From: JAJDZL01 sp965221175
GTDB taxonomy: Bacteria; Pseudomonadota; Gammaproteobacteria; Arenicellales; JAJDZL01
Assembly (NCBI GenBank): GCA_965221175.1
Contig: OZ244867.1
Location: forward strand, 3,038,001 to 3,102,000
Direction of reading: 5' to 3'
DNA: 64,000 nucleotides
Numbering within the stretch: position 1 is the stretch's first letter; every line of letters begins with the position of its first letter. The position numbers and the translations under genes were made by a program. Shown here piece by piece: positions 46,770 to 56,048 of this stretch. The notes below the pieces were generated by a model. That model did not search any database, was not told where the DNA came from, and saw only the letters and a list, made by a program, of their open reading frames with translations.

Positions 46770-47414
46770 CTACGGTACTGGTTTATACAGATATTTTGCG
46801 AATTTCGGAAATTTTTCAGCAAGAATCTGAAAGTCGCTCCAAGTGTCGATATCTTGCAAACATGGCAATATGACATCAAATTGGATACCGCATTCATGCA
46901 TGCGCGACAACATCGACAACAATACTGTATCGACGCTCCATTCAATCCCGCTGAACATACCTGGAATGCAATGTTGCAAGCCAGCCATATAGAATCCGCC
47001 ATCGGCACTGGGTCCGATCACAGTTGCACCGTCAGTGAGTCTACCAAATGCGAATTTCAGCAAGGCTTCGGAAACCGTCGGTATATCGCAGCCCATAACC
47101 GCAGCTGACGATGCTTCATTCATTGCATCGCAAAGAGCCGATTCCATTTTCTCTCCCAAGTCGCCCGGCGACTGAGCGGCGACATCAATTCCGAATTGAT
47201 TAGCCATCTTGGCCAACTCTGGATGATCCGCTTGAGGGCTGACAAGCAGTTTCACAGGCCCCGGCCAGGCAGATACGGCTGTGGCAACTGTTTCTTCAAT
47301 CATGTCTAGCGCAATGGCAGCTGCGATATCAGGTGAAGCACTGGGAAAGAATCTGGTTTTTACAAAACCTGGTTTCGGATCTTTGGTCAGCAAAATCAGA
47401 ATCGGTTCAAGCAT
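46770..47414 (-). CDS. TIGR04282-family glycosyltransferase (DUF2064)
   Basis: 214 residues, GT-A nucleotidyl/glycosyltransferase-like. LLTKDPKPGFVKTRFFPSAS near the start, VMGCDIPTVSE, and VIGPSADGGFYMAGLQ match the TIGR04282/DUF2064 family, named from arsenosugar synthesis but widespread in organisms without it. ATG at 47414 follows directly after the stop of its partner TIGR04283 gene. The two usually occur together. Real substrate unknown. Confidence 0.85.
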   Translation of the reverse strand: MLEPILILLTKDPKPGFVKTRFFPSASPDIAAAIALDMIEETVATAVSAWPGPVKLLVSPQADHPELAKMANQFGIDVAAQSPGDLGEKMESALCDAMNEASSAAVMGCDIPTVSEALLKFAFGRLTDGATVIGPSADGGFYMAGLQHCIPGMFSGIEWSVDTVLLSMLSRMHECGIQFDVILPCLQDIDTWSDFQILAEKFPKFAKYLYKPVP

Positions 47415-48119
47415 TCAGCGCACCTGTCTGTATAGTCTCGCAAGTTTTCTGGGTGAAACGCCGATCCAGAACAGGGTCCTTATTGCCCACATTCGCACGA
47501 TAGTTTGCAGGTATCCGCTGGTTTCCCATCTTCGTGCCGATGTTGTGACCGGTGTCCGTACACGAACCGCTCGCCCGATTTCTTTTAAACGCTTGGACAA
47601 TGCGACGTCTTCCATGATTGCGATTTCAGGATAGCCGCCGAGGCACTGAAATAAATCCCGTTCAACGAATATTGCCTGATCTCCAGTGCAAATTCCAGAC
47701 ATTGCAGAGCGAATGTTCATGGTGCTGGCAACCAACTGCATCAATGGCGAGGAACTGTTGAATCTAACGTCAAATCGCCCCCAACGCTGCGCCGGCGATA
47801 TCGACTGCTTGATGATGTTTGTTGCGTTTTTCGGCACTGTCGTGTCGGCATGAACAAACCACACGATACTGCCTTGGGCGTGCTGTTCTCCTAAATTCAT
47901 TTGCACGGCACGCCCGATTCTGTCCGAATGTATTAGACGAAGTGTCGGATAGGACTTTTGTAACCAGTTCAGTGTTTCAAGCGTGGACTGTCGATCACTT
48001 GAGTCGACAATGATGACTTCCAGAATTCCCGCGCAATCCAGCAAAGCAGCGAGCTTTTCGAGAACTTCCGGATGCTCATTGCGAACTGGCACAATGACTG
48101 AAACAGTGGACTGCAACAC
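47415..48119 (-). CDS. TIGR04283-family glycosyltransferase (GT2)
   Basis: 234 residues if begun at GTG 48119, which follows AAAGGAATAC; the frame is open to an ATG at 48212, but that would overlap argG by 47 bp. GT2 features: VSVIVPVRNEHPEVLEKL, IIVDSSDRQST, GRAVQMNLGEQHAQGSIVWF with the DxD-like HADT, and GDQAIFVERDLFQCLGGYPE. It precedes the TIGR04282 gene without a gap. Neither arsenic genes nor a radical-SAM gene lies nearby, so arsenosugar synthesis is not supported by context. Confidence 0.85.
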   Translation of the reverse strand: MLQSTVSVIVPVRNEHPEVLEKLAALLDCAGILEVIIVDSSDRQSTLETLNWLQKSYPTLRLIHSDRIGRAVQMNLGEQHAQGSIVWFVHADTTVPKNATNIIKQSISPAQRWGRFDVRFNSSSPLMQLVASTMNIRSAMSGICTGDQAIFVERDLFQCLGGYPEIAIMEDVALSKRLKEIGRAVRVRTPVTTSARRWETSGYLQTIVRMWAIRTLFWIGVSPRKLARLYRQVR

Positions 48120-48165
48120 GTATTCCTTTGGGTGCGACAAGGAGAACTTGAGTTCGTCGGTGAAT

Positions 48166-49377
48166 TTAGAAAGATCTACCTTTTGCTGCAGCAACTCGCA
48201 ATCGCAATGCATTCAAGCGAATGAATCCTTCTGCGTCTGACTGAGTATAGGCCCCGCTTTCATCGTCAAAAGATACGATTGCTTCGTCATACATGGAGTA
48301 GGCGTCGGACTGGCGTCCGGTTACCATGACGTTGCCTTTGTACAGACGCAGCCGTACGGTACCCGTTACCACGTTCTGATTTGCGTCAATGACATTTTGC
48401 AGAGCCAGTCTTTCGGGGCTCCACCACAATCCGTTGTAAACCAGATTCGCGTAGCGGGGCATTAAGTCTTCCATCAGGTGTGCGACTTCCCGGTCAAGCG
48501 TAATTGACTCCATTGCTCGATGTGCCTTGATCAGAATCGTTCCTCCAGGTGTCTCGTAGCAGCCTCTGGATTTCATACCAATAAAACGATTTTCAACAAT
48601 ATCTGTTCTGCCAATTCCGTGTCGTGCACCGAATTGATTCAAGCGATTCAGTATGACGGCAGGGGAACCCTTCATTCCATTGACTGCTATGGCATCGCCG
48701 CTGTTGAATTCAATTTCAACGGCTTCCGGTTGGTCCGGGGCATCTTGCGGATCACAGGTCCATCTCCATATGTCTGCTGGAGGTTCGATCCAGGGATCTT
48801 CAAGTTCACCGCCTTCGTAGGAAATATGCAGAATATTGGCATCCATCGAATAGTCGGCCTTGCCGCTGGCGCGTTTATCTACCAGAATTCCTTGCTGTTG
48901 TGCATAGTCGAGCAGGTCTTCTCTGGATTTAAAATCCCACTCGCGCCAAGGAGAGATTACTTGCACATCCGGCATCAGTGCATAGGCGCCCAGTTCAAAT
49001 CTGACTTGATCATTGCCTTTTCCGGTTGCGCCGTGAGAAATTGCATCGGCACCAGTTTCACGGGCGATTTCAACCAGACGAGCGGCAATCAGCGGTCGTG
49101 CAATAGAAGTGCCGAGCAGATATTCGCCCTCGTACAGGGCATTGATTCGGAACATCGGAAATACATAATCGCGGACAAATTCTTCGGTTAAATTTTCGAC
49201 AAAAATTTCCTTGCATCCAAGATCGGACGCTTTCTTGGCAATCAATTTGAGGTCTTCGTTCTGCCCAATGTCAGCCGTAAACGGTACAACTTCACATTTG
49301 TATGTGTTTTGAAGCCAGCGCAGTATTACCGAAGTATCCAGTCCGCCAGAATAGGCAAGTACGACTTTTTGAGGCAT
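48166..49377 (-). CDS. argG: Argininosuccinate synthase
   Basis: 403 residues. Joins citrulline and aspartate with ATP in arginine synthesis. KVVLAYSGGLDTSVILRWL is the PP-loop; SHGATGKGNDQVRFELG, DISYEG-like HISYEGGELEDPW, and FIGMKSRGCYETPGGTIL match the family along the whole length. ATG at 49377. It heads the reverse-strand run with the glycosyltransferases and acyltransferases, though the link may be only positional. A 73-bp copy of part of an argG gene occurs at 51.6 kb. Confidence 0.96.
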   Translation of the reverse strand: MPQKVVLAYSGGLDTSVILRWLQNTYKCEVVPFTADIGQNEDLKLIAKKASDLGCKEIFVENLTEEFVRDYVFPMFRINALYEGEYLLGTSIARPLIAARLVEIARETGADAISHGATGKGNDQVRFELGAYALMPDVQVISPWREWDFKSREDLLDYAQQQGILVDKRASGKADYSMDANILHISYEGGELEDPWIEPPADIWRWTCDPQDAPDQPEAVEIEFNSGDAIAVNGMKGSPAVILNRLNQFGARHGIGRTDIVENRFIGMKSRGCYETPGGTILIKAHRAMESITLDREVAHLMEDLMPRYANLVYNGLWWSPERLALQNVIDANQNVVTGTVRLRLYKGNVMVTGRQSDAYSMYDEAIVSFDDESGAYTQSDAEGFIRLNALRLRVAAAKGRSF

Positions 49378-50148
49378 AAGAACTGTTTGGAACTCGAATA
49401 ATGAGAGTCAATACTAAAGTAGTTCAACAATAAACGGAAATTATGCCATAAAGTGCCTGGATCAGCAGCACCAAGGAGCTAACACCAGCAGTTTTGATAT
49501 GGATTGACTTGTCAAATTTATTTGTCATTGCAACCAGCATTACCTGATCCAGAACACGAAAGCAGAAGGCAGCGGCTTATGAAGACGGTGGATCCTACTG
49601 ATATCCGCGGGCTGGTTACCGCCTGACTTCACGGGCGATCGCCCACACCTCAAAACAGTGATTTATTTTATTATTATCAAAAGGATGCACAAAAATTCTT
49701 CACCAACAACTGGACAGTAGTGTTAGAAAGTGAATTGTTTCCGATGGTAATTTCGGTAAAGAGCCAAACCCTTGAGCACGAAATCAACCTGATTAAGGGA
49801 GTTACATGATTATTGAAAATAAATTCAGTGTGCACAATCCAGATTAAATGAACATCGATTCCTGGCAGAATTTTGCGATTGAATGGTCGGTCGGGGAAAA
49901 GGGTTGCATTCGATATGTCTGTTCATTGCTAATCCGTCATTTTCAATGGATGTGAATGACGCTAGAAATGGTACCACCGAGAAAGGCGATGCGTCAGATT
50001 CACGAACCGGGTGAGAAGTGTTTCTTGGATAACACTATTCGATGGTTGACATAAAACTGTCAATGGAATAATACGCGAATCGCAAATCAAAGTGCCAGCC
50101 AACAATTCATCAAATATGTTGTTGCTGAGCCGTCGAGCGCCGATAAGG
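49378..50148. other. Long non-coding spacer upstream of argG
   Basis: About 770 bp between divergent argG and the ATPase gene. Frames are short and show no family features. It holds a GGGCGATCGCCC palindrome (49633-49644) and several AT-rich stretches. The argG promoter should be near 49380-49450; a clear pair was not found. Likely accessory debris, like the region beyond the ATPase. Confidence 0.4.
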
Positions 50149-50178
50149 TGTGAGAATTCACACAAAAATTCGTATAAT
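50149..50178 (+). promoter_or_regulatory. Lac-like palindrome and -10 box before the ATPase gene
   Basis: TGTGAGAATTCACA (50149-50162) has perfect 5-bp arms (TGTGA/TCACA) around a 4-bp centre, the same layout as the symmetric lac operator. It covers the -35 position of a consensus TATAAT at 50173-50178. No regulator gene is adjacent. Pattern seen directly; regulation inferred. Confidence 0.45.
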
Positions 50179-50219
50179 CCTTGAAAATACTCACTGAGAT
50201 TAAAGAATTTCTAGAAAAA

Positions 50220-51407
50220 ATGCGATCGAATTTAATTATGCGTCCCCGCGCAACTTCTAGAATTGATGCTGTATTTGAAGCTCACCCAGCCGTAGCACTA
50301 GTCGGTCCGCGTCAGTGTGGTAAAACAACACTGTCGAAAATGATCACCAGAGATAAATCCAATGTATCGTATTTTGACTTGGAAGACCCTGTAGATTTAC
50401 GTAAACTCCAATTGACCAAACAAGCTCTCATGCAATTGTCGGGGGTAGTGGTTATAGACGAGATTCAACGACAACCCAAACTGTTGGAAGCTTTGCGGGT
50501 AGTTCTGGATGACCCGAACTGTGCGGCTCGATTTCTGATACTCGGTAGCGCTTCTCCAACTCTCATCAAAGGCGCATCCGAATCACTCGCAGGACGCATA
50601 GGCTTCGTGAATTTAGCGGGATTCACGCTTGGAGAAACAGCCGAAGCTTCATGGCAGAAACTGTGGCAAAGAGGTGGATTTCCACCCAGTTATTTAGCGA
50701 CAAATCAGAATGCCTCTCTCAAGTGGCGTGCAAATTTCATACGAACTTTTCTAGAACGGGACATTCCACAGTTGGGAATATCCATTGCTTCTGAAACACT
50801 GCGTCGATTCTGGACAATGGTCGCCCACTATCACGGGCAGATCTGGAATTCTGCCGAATTTGCGCGCTCCTTAGGTAGCGGCGAAGCCACTGCTCGCCGC
50901 TATCTCGACATACTGAGTGGGGCATTCATGGTGCGAATCCTTCCACCATGGTATGCGAATCTGAAAAAACGTCAAGTTCGTGCACCGAAAATCTATTTAA
51001 GAGACACGGGAATTCTGCATGCCCTGCTGGGCATCGATTCGTTTGATACGCTTCGCGGGCATCCAAAAGTCGGAGCATCATTCGAAGGGTTTGCAATCGA
51101 ACAAGTGATCGACTGTCTGGATACGGAATCTACATATTTCTGGGCGACACATGCCGGAGCCGAGCTTGATCTGCTGTTTACCATTGCTGGGAAACAGTAT
51201 GGAATCGAATGCAGGTATAGCGATGCACCAGGAACTACCCGTTCCATGAGAGTTGCTATTAAAGATTTGCGACTGGAGCATTTATGGATAATCTATCCAG
51301 GTACTGAGAATTATCGATTGGACTCCAGAATTTCCGCGGTGTCCATCGAATCTGTAACTGGTTTGATTGCGGCGCTGAAATCGGGAAACAAATTCGAAAT
51401 TAAGTAA
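50220..51407 (+). CDS. AAA-14/DUF4143 family ATPase
   Basis: 395 residues. The N-terminal AAA-14 domain has Walker A ALVGPRQCGKTTL, SYFDLEDP and Walker B VVVIDEIQRQPKLLEALRVV, then RFLILGSASPTLI and AGFTLGE. The C-terminal DUF4143 region (KIYLRDTGILHALLGIDSFD, FEGFAIEQVI, ELDLLFTIAGKQYGIECRYS) resembles a PD-(D/E)xK-like nuclease fold. Such proteins are common, variably distributed and of unknown role. Given the TATAAT at 50173-50178, the start is ATG 50220 or 50238; a TTG at 50181 is too close. Flanked by debris on both sides, so probably acquired. Confidence 0.85.
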   Translation: MRSNLIMRPRATSRIDAVFEAHPAVALVGPRQCGKTTLSKMITRDKSNVSYFDLEDPVDLRKLQLTKQALMQLSGVVVIDEIQRQPKLLEALRVVLDDPNCAARFLILGSASPTLIKGASESLAGRIGFVNLAGFTLGETAEASWQKLWQRGGFPPSYLATNQNASLKWRANFIRTFLERDIPQLGISIASETLRRFWTMVAHYHGQIWNSAEFARSLGSGEATARRYLDILSGAFMVRILPPWYANLKKRQVRAPKIYLRDTGILHALLGIDSFDTLRGHPKVGASFEGFAIEQVIDCLDTESTYFWATHAGAELDLLFTIAGKQYGIECRYSDAPGTTRSMRVAIKDLRLEHLWIIYPGTENYRLDSRISAVSIESVTGLIAALKSGNKFEIK

Positions 51408-51567
51408 TCGGTAGATATGGGCTTCCACGATCAGGAGAAACTAAATCGTATCTGACTCATTTGCACCTTGCTGGAGCCAACAGCAGTTACATCCCAAATT
51501 CGTCTCTCAGACCGCTAGTCTGCTATCGACGACGCAACATCGGTTTCACTATGGAAACTGCAATTTA

Positions 51568-51640
51568 CGGTTGTACCGTGCGAAATTGCATCGGCACCGG
51601 ATTCGCGGGCGATTTCAACAAGACGGGCGGCGGTCAGCAG
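51568..51640 (-). pseudogene. 73-bp remnant of an argG gene
   Basis: This stretch aligns without gaps to 49023-49095 inside argG with 62 of 73 bases the same. Its reverse-strand translation holds AARLVEIARESGADAISHGT, which matches AARLVEIARETGADAISHGA of ArgG. Most differences are silent, so it derives from a separately evolved argG copy, not a recent duplicate. No other part of the gene is recognisable around it. Confidence 0.7.
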
Positions 51641-51740
51641 TTGTGTTGACTCAGAGTGTGTATGGGTGACTGCAACCAGTAATAAAAGCCTACAGTCGCA
51701 CTGCAATTCCGTCAACAACTCGGTACTGAGTTCACATTAT

Positions 51741-51896
51741 TCACCATTCGTATTCGATGCCGAAATAAACCAGAATGATGGGCACAATAATCCAGAGCAA
51801 TCCCTTGATGAGAAAGAAGAGAAACCCGATCCATCCAAGTTGCTTGAGCCGTTTTCGCAGCTTTTCACTAGTAAGAAATTGAAACCGATTCGCCAT
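51741..51896 (-). CDS. Small membrane protein after the alpha/beta hydrolase
   Basis: 51 residues from ATG 51896. Basic N-terminal half (MANRFQFLTSEKLRKRLKQL) and one or two tight hydrophobic segments (GWIGFLFFLIKGLLWIIVPIILVYF), ending GIEYEW. I recall similar unnamed proteins of 50-60 residues in gammaproteobacteria. It lies 54 bp after the hydrolase stop on the same strand and may be co-transcribed. No strong ribosome site. Confidence 0.5.
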   Translation of the reverse strand: MANRFQFLTSEKLRKRLKQLGWIGFLFFLIKGLLWIIVPIILVYFGIEYEW

Positions 51897-51950
51897 AGTC
51901 ACAGTCGAAGAATACCATTCAAATCGTAATACAGTTTGAATTGGTATCAA

Positions 51951-52793
51951 TTATGCACAATGATTGAGAAAAGGTACTATAGGTTTGGCTACTTTACCTG
52001 GATCGTCCATGTGGCAGTGATGACCACCGTCAATATCGACTACAGTCAGATTTGGCAAGTGAATTTCTCGTCCCTGTAATGAGTCCCAGTTCTTAATGAT
52101 TCCATCTGAAGATCGAATCAATAGCGAAGCACACTGAATCTTCTGCAGATAACATTTGACGTGTTCTTCAGCTAGATACATCGGCGAAGCCTTTCGCAGG
52201 CACCAATCTGTTCGCCAGACAAAACCGTTTTCAATTTCAAGGAGATTTCGTTCTGCGATCAGTTGTGCAGAACGCAAAGATAAGTCACCCGCGCGCTTGC
52301 GAGCCTGTGCCGCCTCATCAATGGTTTGATAGGGTTTGACGTCATTCGGTGCTTTCACAATCTGATCGATGTGTCGTTGAAGCTGCTTGACCATGTTCTC
52401 GGGCGAAGCAGTAAGCGGCGCCAGTCCCTCTATCATGGCGAGACGCTCAACTCTTTCTGGAGTGACGGCAGCAACGACTCCGGCAACGCCTGCACCGAGC
52501 GAGTGGCCTAACAAACTGAATTTTATGTATCCGAGTGCATCAGCAGCAAGAATAACATCTGCTGCATAGTCAATATAGTGGTAGGCGTTCACACCTTGGC
52601 GGTGTTCTGACTTTCCGTGTCCAGGCAAGTCAAGCGCAACAAGATGGATGCCGGTCAGATACTCTGCAATCGGAATAAAACTCGCTGCGTTGTCCAGCCA
52701 ACCGTGCAGCGCAATGACAGGCGGGTCGGTTTCAACGCCCCAGGATAGTGCAGAGAGTCGAAGATTATTCGTCTGTATGGATAATTCTTTCAA
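51951..52793 (-). CDS. Alpha/beta-fold hydrolase
   Basis: 280 residues. PPVIALHGWLDNAASFIPIA (oxyanion region), LLGHSLGAGVAGVVAA (nucleophile elbow, Ser in GHSLG), DIDGGHHCHMDDP (catalytic His region) define the fold. Related to serine hydrolase-like proteins of the MEST/SERHL type. Start appears to be TTG at 52793 without a clear Shine-Dalgarno. Substrate unknown; intracellular (no signal peptide). Confidence 0.85.
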   Translation of the reverse strand: MKELSIQTNNLRLSALSWGVETDPPVIALHGWLDNAASFIPIAEYLTGIHLVALDLPGHGKSEHRQGVNAYHYIDYAADVILAADALGYIKFSLLGHSLGAGVAGVVAAVTPERVERLAMIEGLAPLTASPENMVKQLQRHIDQIVKAPNDVKPYQTIDEAAQARKRAGDLSLRSAQLIAERNLLEIENGFVWRTDWCLRKASPMYLAEEHVKCYLQKIQCASLLIRSSDGIIKNWDSLQGREIHLPNLTVVDIDGGHHCHMDDPGKVAKPIVPFLNHCA

Positions 52794-53089
52794 TCAAATC
52801 AACAACTACTGTAGTCGTTCAAAGCCAAATACGGAAAAATTCTAGGAAATGCTGTACTCGTGGAATCGTTAGTAATGCCATGTCCCAAATACAATCGCAA
52901 TTTATACAACATCATCAGAATTTGAAACAGGAAACGACACCTTTATTGTAATTTTAGCAGTCGAATCGCTTTCAAGGTCATGTCTGAATACACTTTAGTG
53001 GTGGTTGTCTGTGTGGGTGAGTTTGGTCGTAGTACAATGGCAGGAGTAATACAATTTGAAGGAACATGAGTTAAAGGTTAGGGGGAATT

Positions 53090-54481
53090 TTGGGAACGAT
53101 AACGAAACTGCAAGCTGAAACTGGTGCTAGCACCAAGGCGCACAAAGATACTGTTACGCTGATCAACAATCGAACCGGAAAATCCTACGTATTTCCAATC
53201 GTCGATGGTAGCGAAGGCCCTAGTCTGATCAATATTTCGTCACTGTATTCTCAGACTGGAATGTTCACATATGACCCTGGATTTACCTCCACTGGGTCTT
53301 GCAGGTCCGCAATTACGTTCATTGATGGAGAGAAAGGAATTCTGATGCATCGAGGTTATCCTATTGAACAGCTGGTGGACAATACTGATTATCTCGATGT
53401 GTGTTACCTGCTTTTGCATGGAGAGCTGCCGTCCAAGGACGAAGGACAGGAGTTCGATGATTCGATCACGAATCACACAATGCTGCACGAACAACTGGTC
53501 GTTTTTTACCGAGGATTCAAACGTTCCGCCCATCCAATGGCGGTCATGGTTGGAGCCGTTGGTGCCCTGTCTGCGTTTTACCATAGCAATACCGATATTC
53601 ATGACCCCATTCAGCGCATGCTGGCGGCGCACAGACTGATCGCCAAGATGCCGACAATCGGTGCATATGCCTACAAGTATTCCATTGGCCAGCCATTTGT
53701 TTATCCACGAAATGAACTGACTTATGCTGAAAATTTGTTGCGCATGATGTTTTCAGTGCCTACCGAGAATTATGAAATCAATCCTGTAATAGCGAAAGCG
53801 ATTGATCGGATTCTCATTCTGCATGCTGACCATGAGCAGAATGCTTCAACTTCGACGGTGCGTCTTGCCGGGTCTTCCGGCGCCAATCCATTTGCGTGTG
53901 TCGCATCCGGAATAGCCTCTTTGTGGGGGCCGGCGCATGGCGGAGCAAACGAAGCGGTGCTGAATATGTTGCGCGAGATCGAGTCAATCAGAAGGATTCC
54001 GGAATACATTGCCAGAGCAAAAGACAAGAATGATCCATTTAGGCTGATGGGATTTGGTCATCGCGTGTACAAGAACATCGACCCGCGTGCCAGGGTTATG
54101 CGACAGACCTGCCATGAGGTTCTGAATGAACTTGGCCTGTCTGACCCGCTGCTTCCGATGGCTATGGAACTGGAAAGAATTGCGCTCGAAGACGAATACT
54201 TCATTGAGAAAAAACTTTACCCCAACGTTGATTTCTATTCAGGAATCATATTGCAGGCGATTGGATTTCCGACACAGATGTTTACAGTACTGTTTGCCAT
54301 TGCTCGGACAGTCGGCTGGGTTGCTCATTGGAAAGAGATGTTTGAAAGTGATGATAGTCAGAGAATTGGACGTCCGCGCCAGTTGTATGTAGGTCCCAAA
54401 AGACGAGATTTTGAGGTTATGGAAGAACGCAAAGACAGAGCTCCAAACTGGTTTCGGTTGTGGGGTGGCCGACGATTCTGA
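53090..54481 (+). CDS. gltA: Citrate synthase (hexameric, type I)
   Basis: 463 residues. Condenses acetyl-CoA with oxaloacetate at the entry to the TCA cycle. FTYDPGFTSTGSCRSAITF, SIGQPFVYPRN, LHADHEQNASTSTVR, WGPAHGGANEAVL (catalytic His), FGHRVYK (His) and NVDFYSGI (Asp) match E. coli GltA closely. It carries about 20 extra residues at each end (C-terminal RAPNWFRLWGGRRF). Start is TTG at 53090 with GGGGG five bases upstream; no suitable ATG exists. Ends before a shared terminator facing the MATE gene. Confidence 0.97.
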   Translation: MGTITKLQAETGASTKAHKDTVTLINNRTGKSYVFPIVDGSEGPSLINISSLYSQTGMFTYDPGFTSTGSCRSAITFIDGEKGILMHRGYPIEQLVDNTDYLDVCYLLLHGELPSKDEGQEFDDSITNHTMLHEQLVVFYRGFKRSAHPMAVMVGAVGALSAFYHSNTDIHDPIQRMLAAHRLIAKMPTIGAYAYKYSIGQPFVYPRNELTYAENLLRMMFSVPTENYEINPVIAKAIDRILILHADHEQNASTSTVRLAGSSGANPFACVASGIASLWGPAHGGANEAVLNMLREIESIRRIPEYIARAKDKNDPFRLMGFGHRVYKNIDPRARVMRQTCHEVLNELGLSDPLLPMAMELERIALEDEYFIEKKLYPNVDFYSGIILQAIGFPTQMFTVLFAIARTVGWVAHWKEMFESDDSQRIGRPRQLYVGPKRRDFEVMEERKDRAPNWFRLWGGRRF

Positions 54482-54549
54482 AAACTTTGGCGGCGGCCGA
54501 ATCGGCAGTGCTAAAATTAGCATAGTGTCGATTAGTGCAACGACATATG

Positions 54550-54574
54550 AATTACCCTGCCTCGCAGGGTAATT
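54550..54574. terminator. Bidirectional terminator between gltA and the MATE gene
   Basis: Perfect 11-bp stem AATTACCCTGC / GCAGGGTAATT (54550-54560 and 54564-54574) with a CTC loop, between two convergent stop codons. The AATT ends give weak U-tracts on both strands. Confidence 0.75.
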
Positions 54575-54583
54575 GAACCGATT

Positions 54584-55915
54584 TCAAGCACGAAATCGTT
54601 TTTTAGTCATGTAACGAAATCGTGCAAGGAGAAGGGCAACCGCCACCACACAGGCAATACCAATTGACCACATAAGTGCTGGCGGTCCGCCTTCCAACTG
54701 AACCCCCCAAAACCAGGCCACTGGTAACATAACGATCCAAAACGACACGACCATGGTCATGGTGATGTACCACATATCCTGGTATCCCCTCAGCACGCCT
54801 ACTCCGACTGCTTGAAGGCCATCCAAAATCAGTATGAAGGCAGCTGCGACAACAGTTGGAATTGCGAGCAAAAGAACTTGTGGTTGTTGACTGTAAATGC
54901 GTGCCAAAAATTCCGGAATACTGGAAAATAAGATCGCGAGCGCGCTCAGTGTGAGAAATGACAGAATGAGGGCGGTCCAACCAGAGTTGGCCGAACTGGC
55001 CAGATCATTTTTACCCAAATGATTGGCTACTCGGACACTTGCTGCCATGGAGAAACCAAGCGCAACCATGAATGCAATGGTTATGAGATTCAATCCAATT
55101 GTCCAGGCAGCAGTCTCTATAACGCCCATATAGCCTGCGAACAGGGTCAATATCAAGAACGATGTGGACTCCATGCCGTGAGCGATGGCGGTTGGATATC
55201 CCAATTGGCGAAGGTGTTTTGAAATTTCTCGCAGTTGAGTGATTTTTTTGGTGAGACCATACTTTACACGGTCGAGTGTAAGCAAGATGTAGGCGATCAG
55301 AACGGCAACTGAAAGCCATCGAACAATGCTTGTTGCAAGCGCTGCACCTTCCGCTCCTAAGGCTGGCGCCCCGTGATTACCGAATATGAACACCCAGTTC
55401 AGATAGGCGTTTAGGATATTTGAACTCAGGCTCACCACCATTGCGGGAAGCGGTCGTTGCAATCCTTCCATAAACAAGGAAGTTGCTACCATGCACAACA
55501 GCCCAGCCAATCCCAGTCCGTGCATGGCCAGAACGCGTCCACCACCTGCAGACAGTTCGGCACTCTGCCCGGTCAGCAGGAAAAACTTTTCCCCAAACTG
55601 CATCAAAATTCCGAGCACAATTCCGAGCACGATGGCATGAATCAAGCCGACGCGCCAGATTACTCCACAATTTGAGCAATTTGCTGCGCCATCTGCATTT
55701 GCAGTGAGAATTGCGATCGGTAGTACCGAACCGATTCCGATCAGAATTAGGGCGACATGGGGCCCGTTGGAAAGGCCATAAAATGCGAGTTCGGTGGTAC
55801 CGGCATATCCGCACATTGCAACATCTACTGTCACGATGAGAATAGCGCCTGCTCGGCCTAGCAAAACCGGTCCGGCAAGCCTGAGTATTGGCCAGACTTC
55901 TTTAGTTCGCGTCAA
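54584..55915 (-). CDS. MATE family efflux transporter
   Basis: 443 residues with about 12 hydrophobic helices. Two MatE halves: the N-terminal LRLAGPVLLGRAGAILIVTV and AGTTELAFYG, and the second repeat starting near RQLGYPTAIAHGMESTSFLI. LGFSMAASVRVANHLGKND is a strong family signature. Exports drugs or metabolites with Na+ or H+; substrate unknown. Start is TTG at 55915, no near ATG. Convergent with gltA. Confidence 0.9.
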   Translation of the reverse strand: MTRTKEVWPILRLAGPVLLGRAGAILIVTVDVAMCGYAGTTELAFYGLSNGPHVALILIGIGSVLPIAILTANADGAANCSNCGVIWRVGLIHAIVLGIVLGILMQFGEKFFLLTGQSAELSAGGGRVLAMHGLGLAGLLCMVATSLFMEGLQRPLPAMVVSLSSNILNAYLNWVFIFGNHGAPALGAEGAALATSIVRWLSVAVLIAYILLTLDRVKYGLTKKITQLREISKHLRQLGYPTAIAHGMESTSFLILTLFAGYMGVIETAAWTIGLNLITIAFMVALGFSMAASVRVANHLGKNDLASSANSGWTALILSFLTLSALAILFSSIPEFLARIYSQQPQVLLLAIPTVVAAAFILILDGLQAVGVGVLRGYQDMWYITMTMVVSFWIVMLPVAWFWGVQLEGGPPALMWSIGIACVVAVALLLARFRYMTKKRFRA

Positions 55916-56027
55916 TTTTACGGAATGGTGGAATGAAATCGCACAAATGGTGTCAAAAACCGTTCATTGTACGCTCATAACGAAAACCGCCTTGAATGGA
56001 TAATGCGGAAAACTCGCAGTTTCCTGA

Positions 56028-56048
56028 AATCACTCAGATTGAGTGATT
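56028..56048 (-). terminator. Hairpin downstream of the DUF3179 gene
   Basis: Perfect 9-bp stem AATCACTCA / TGAGTGATT with a 3-nt loop, about 180 bp past the DUF3179 stop, in a 309-bp spacer (55916-56224) that otherwise shows no gene. Lacks a long T-tract. Confidence 0.35.

Noticed and set aside
46770..48119. Arsenosugar biosynthesis locus
   Set aside because: TIGR04282/TIGR04283 names come from that pathway, but no ArsM, radical-SAM or arsenic resistance gene is nearby.
49633..49644. GGGCGATCGCCC palindrome as HIP1 repeat or terminator
   Set aside because: I noticed it only once in the regions I examined and no T-tract follows directly; a single palindrome is weak evidence.
50149..50162. 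TGTGA...TCACA as a CRP site
   Set aside because: The arms are 4 bp apart, whereas CRP sites need 6 bp; it fits a lac-like operator better.
51461..51649. 62-codon plus frame matching an antisense frame of argG
   Set aside because: The resemblance comes from the argG remnant on the reverse strand; the plus frame itself is not a gene.
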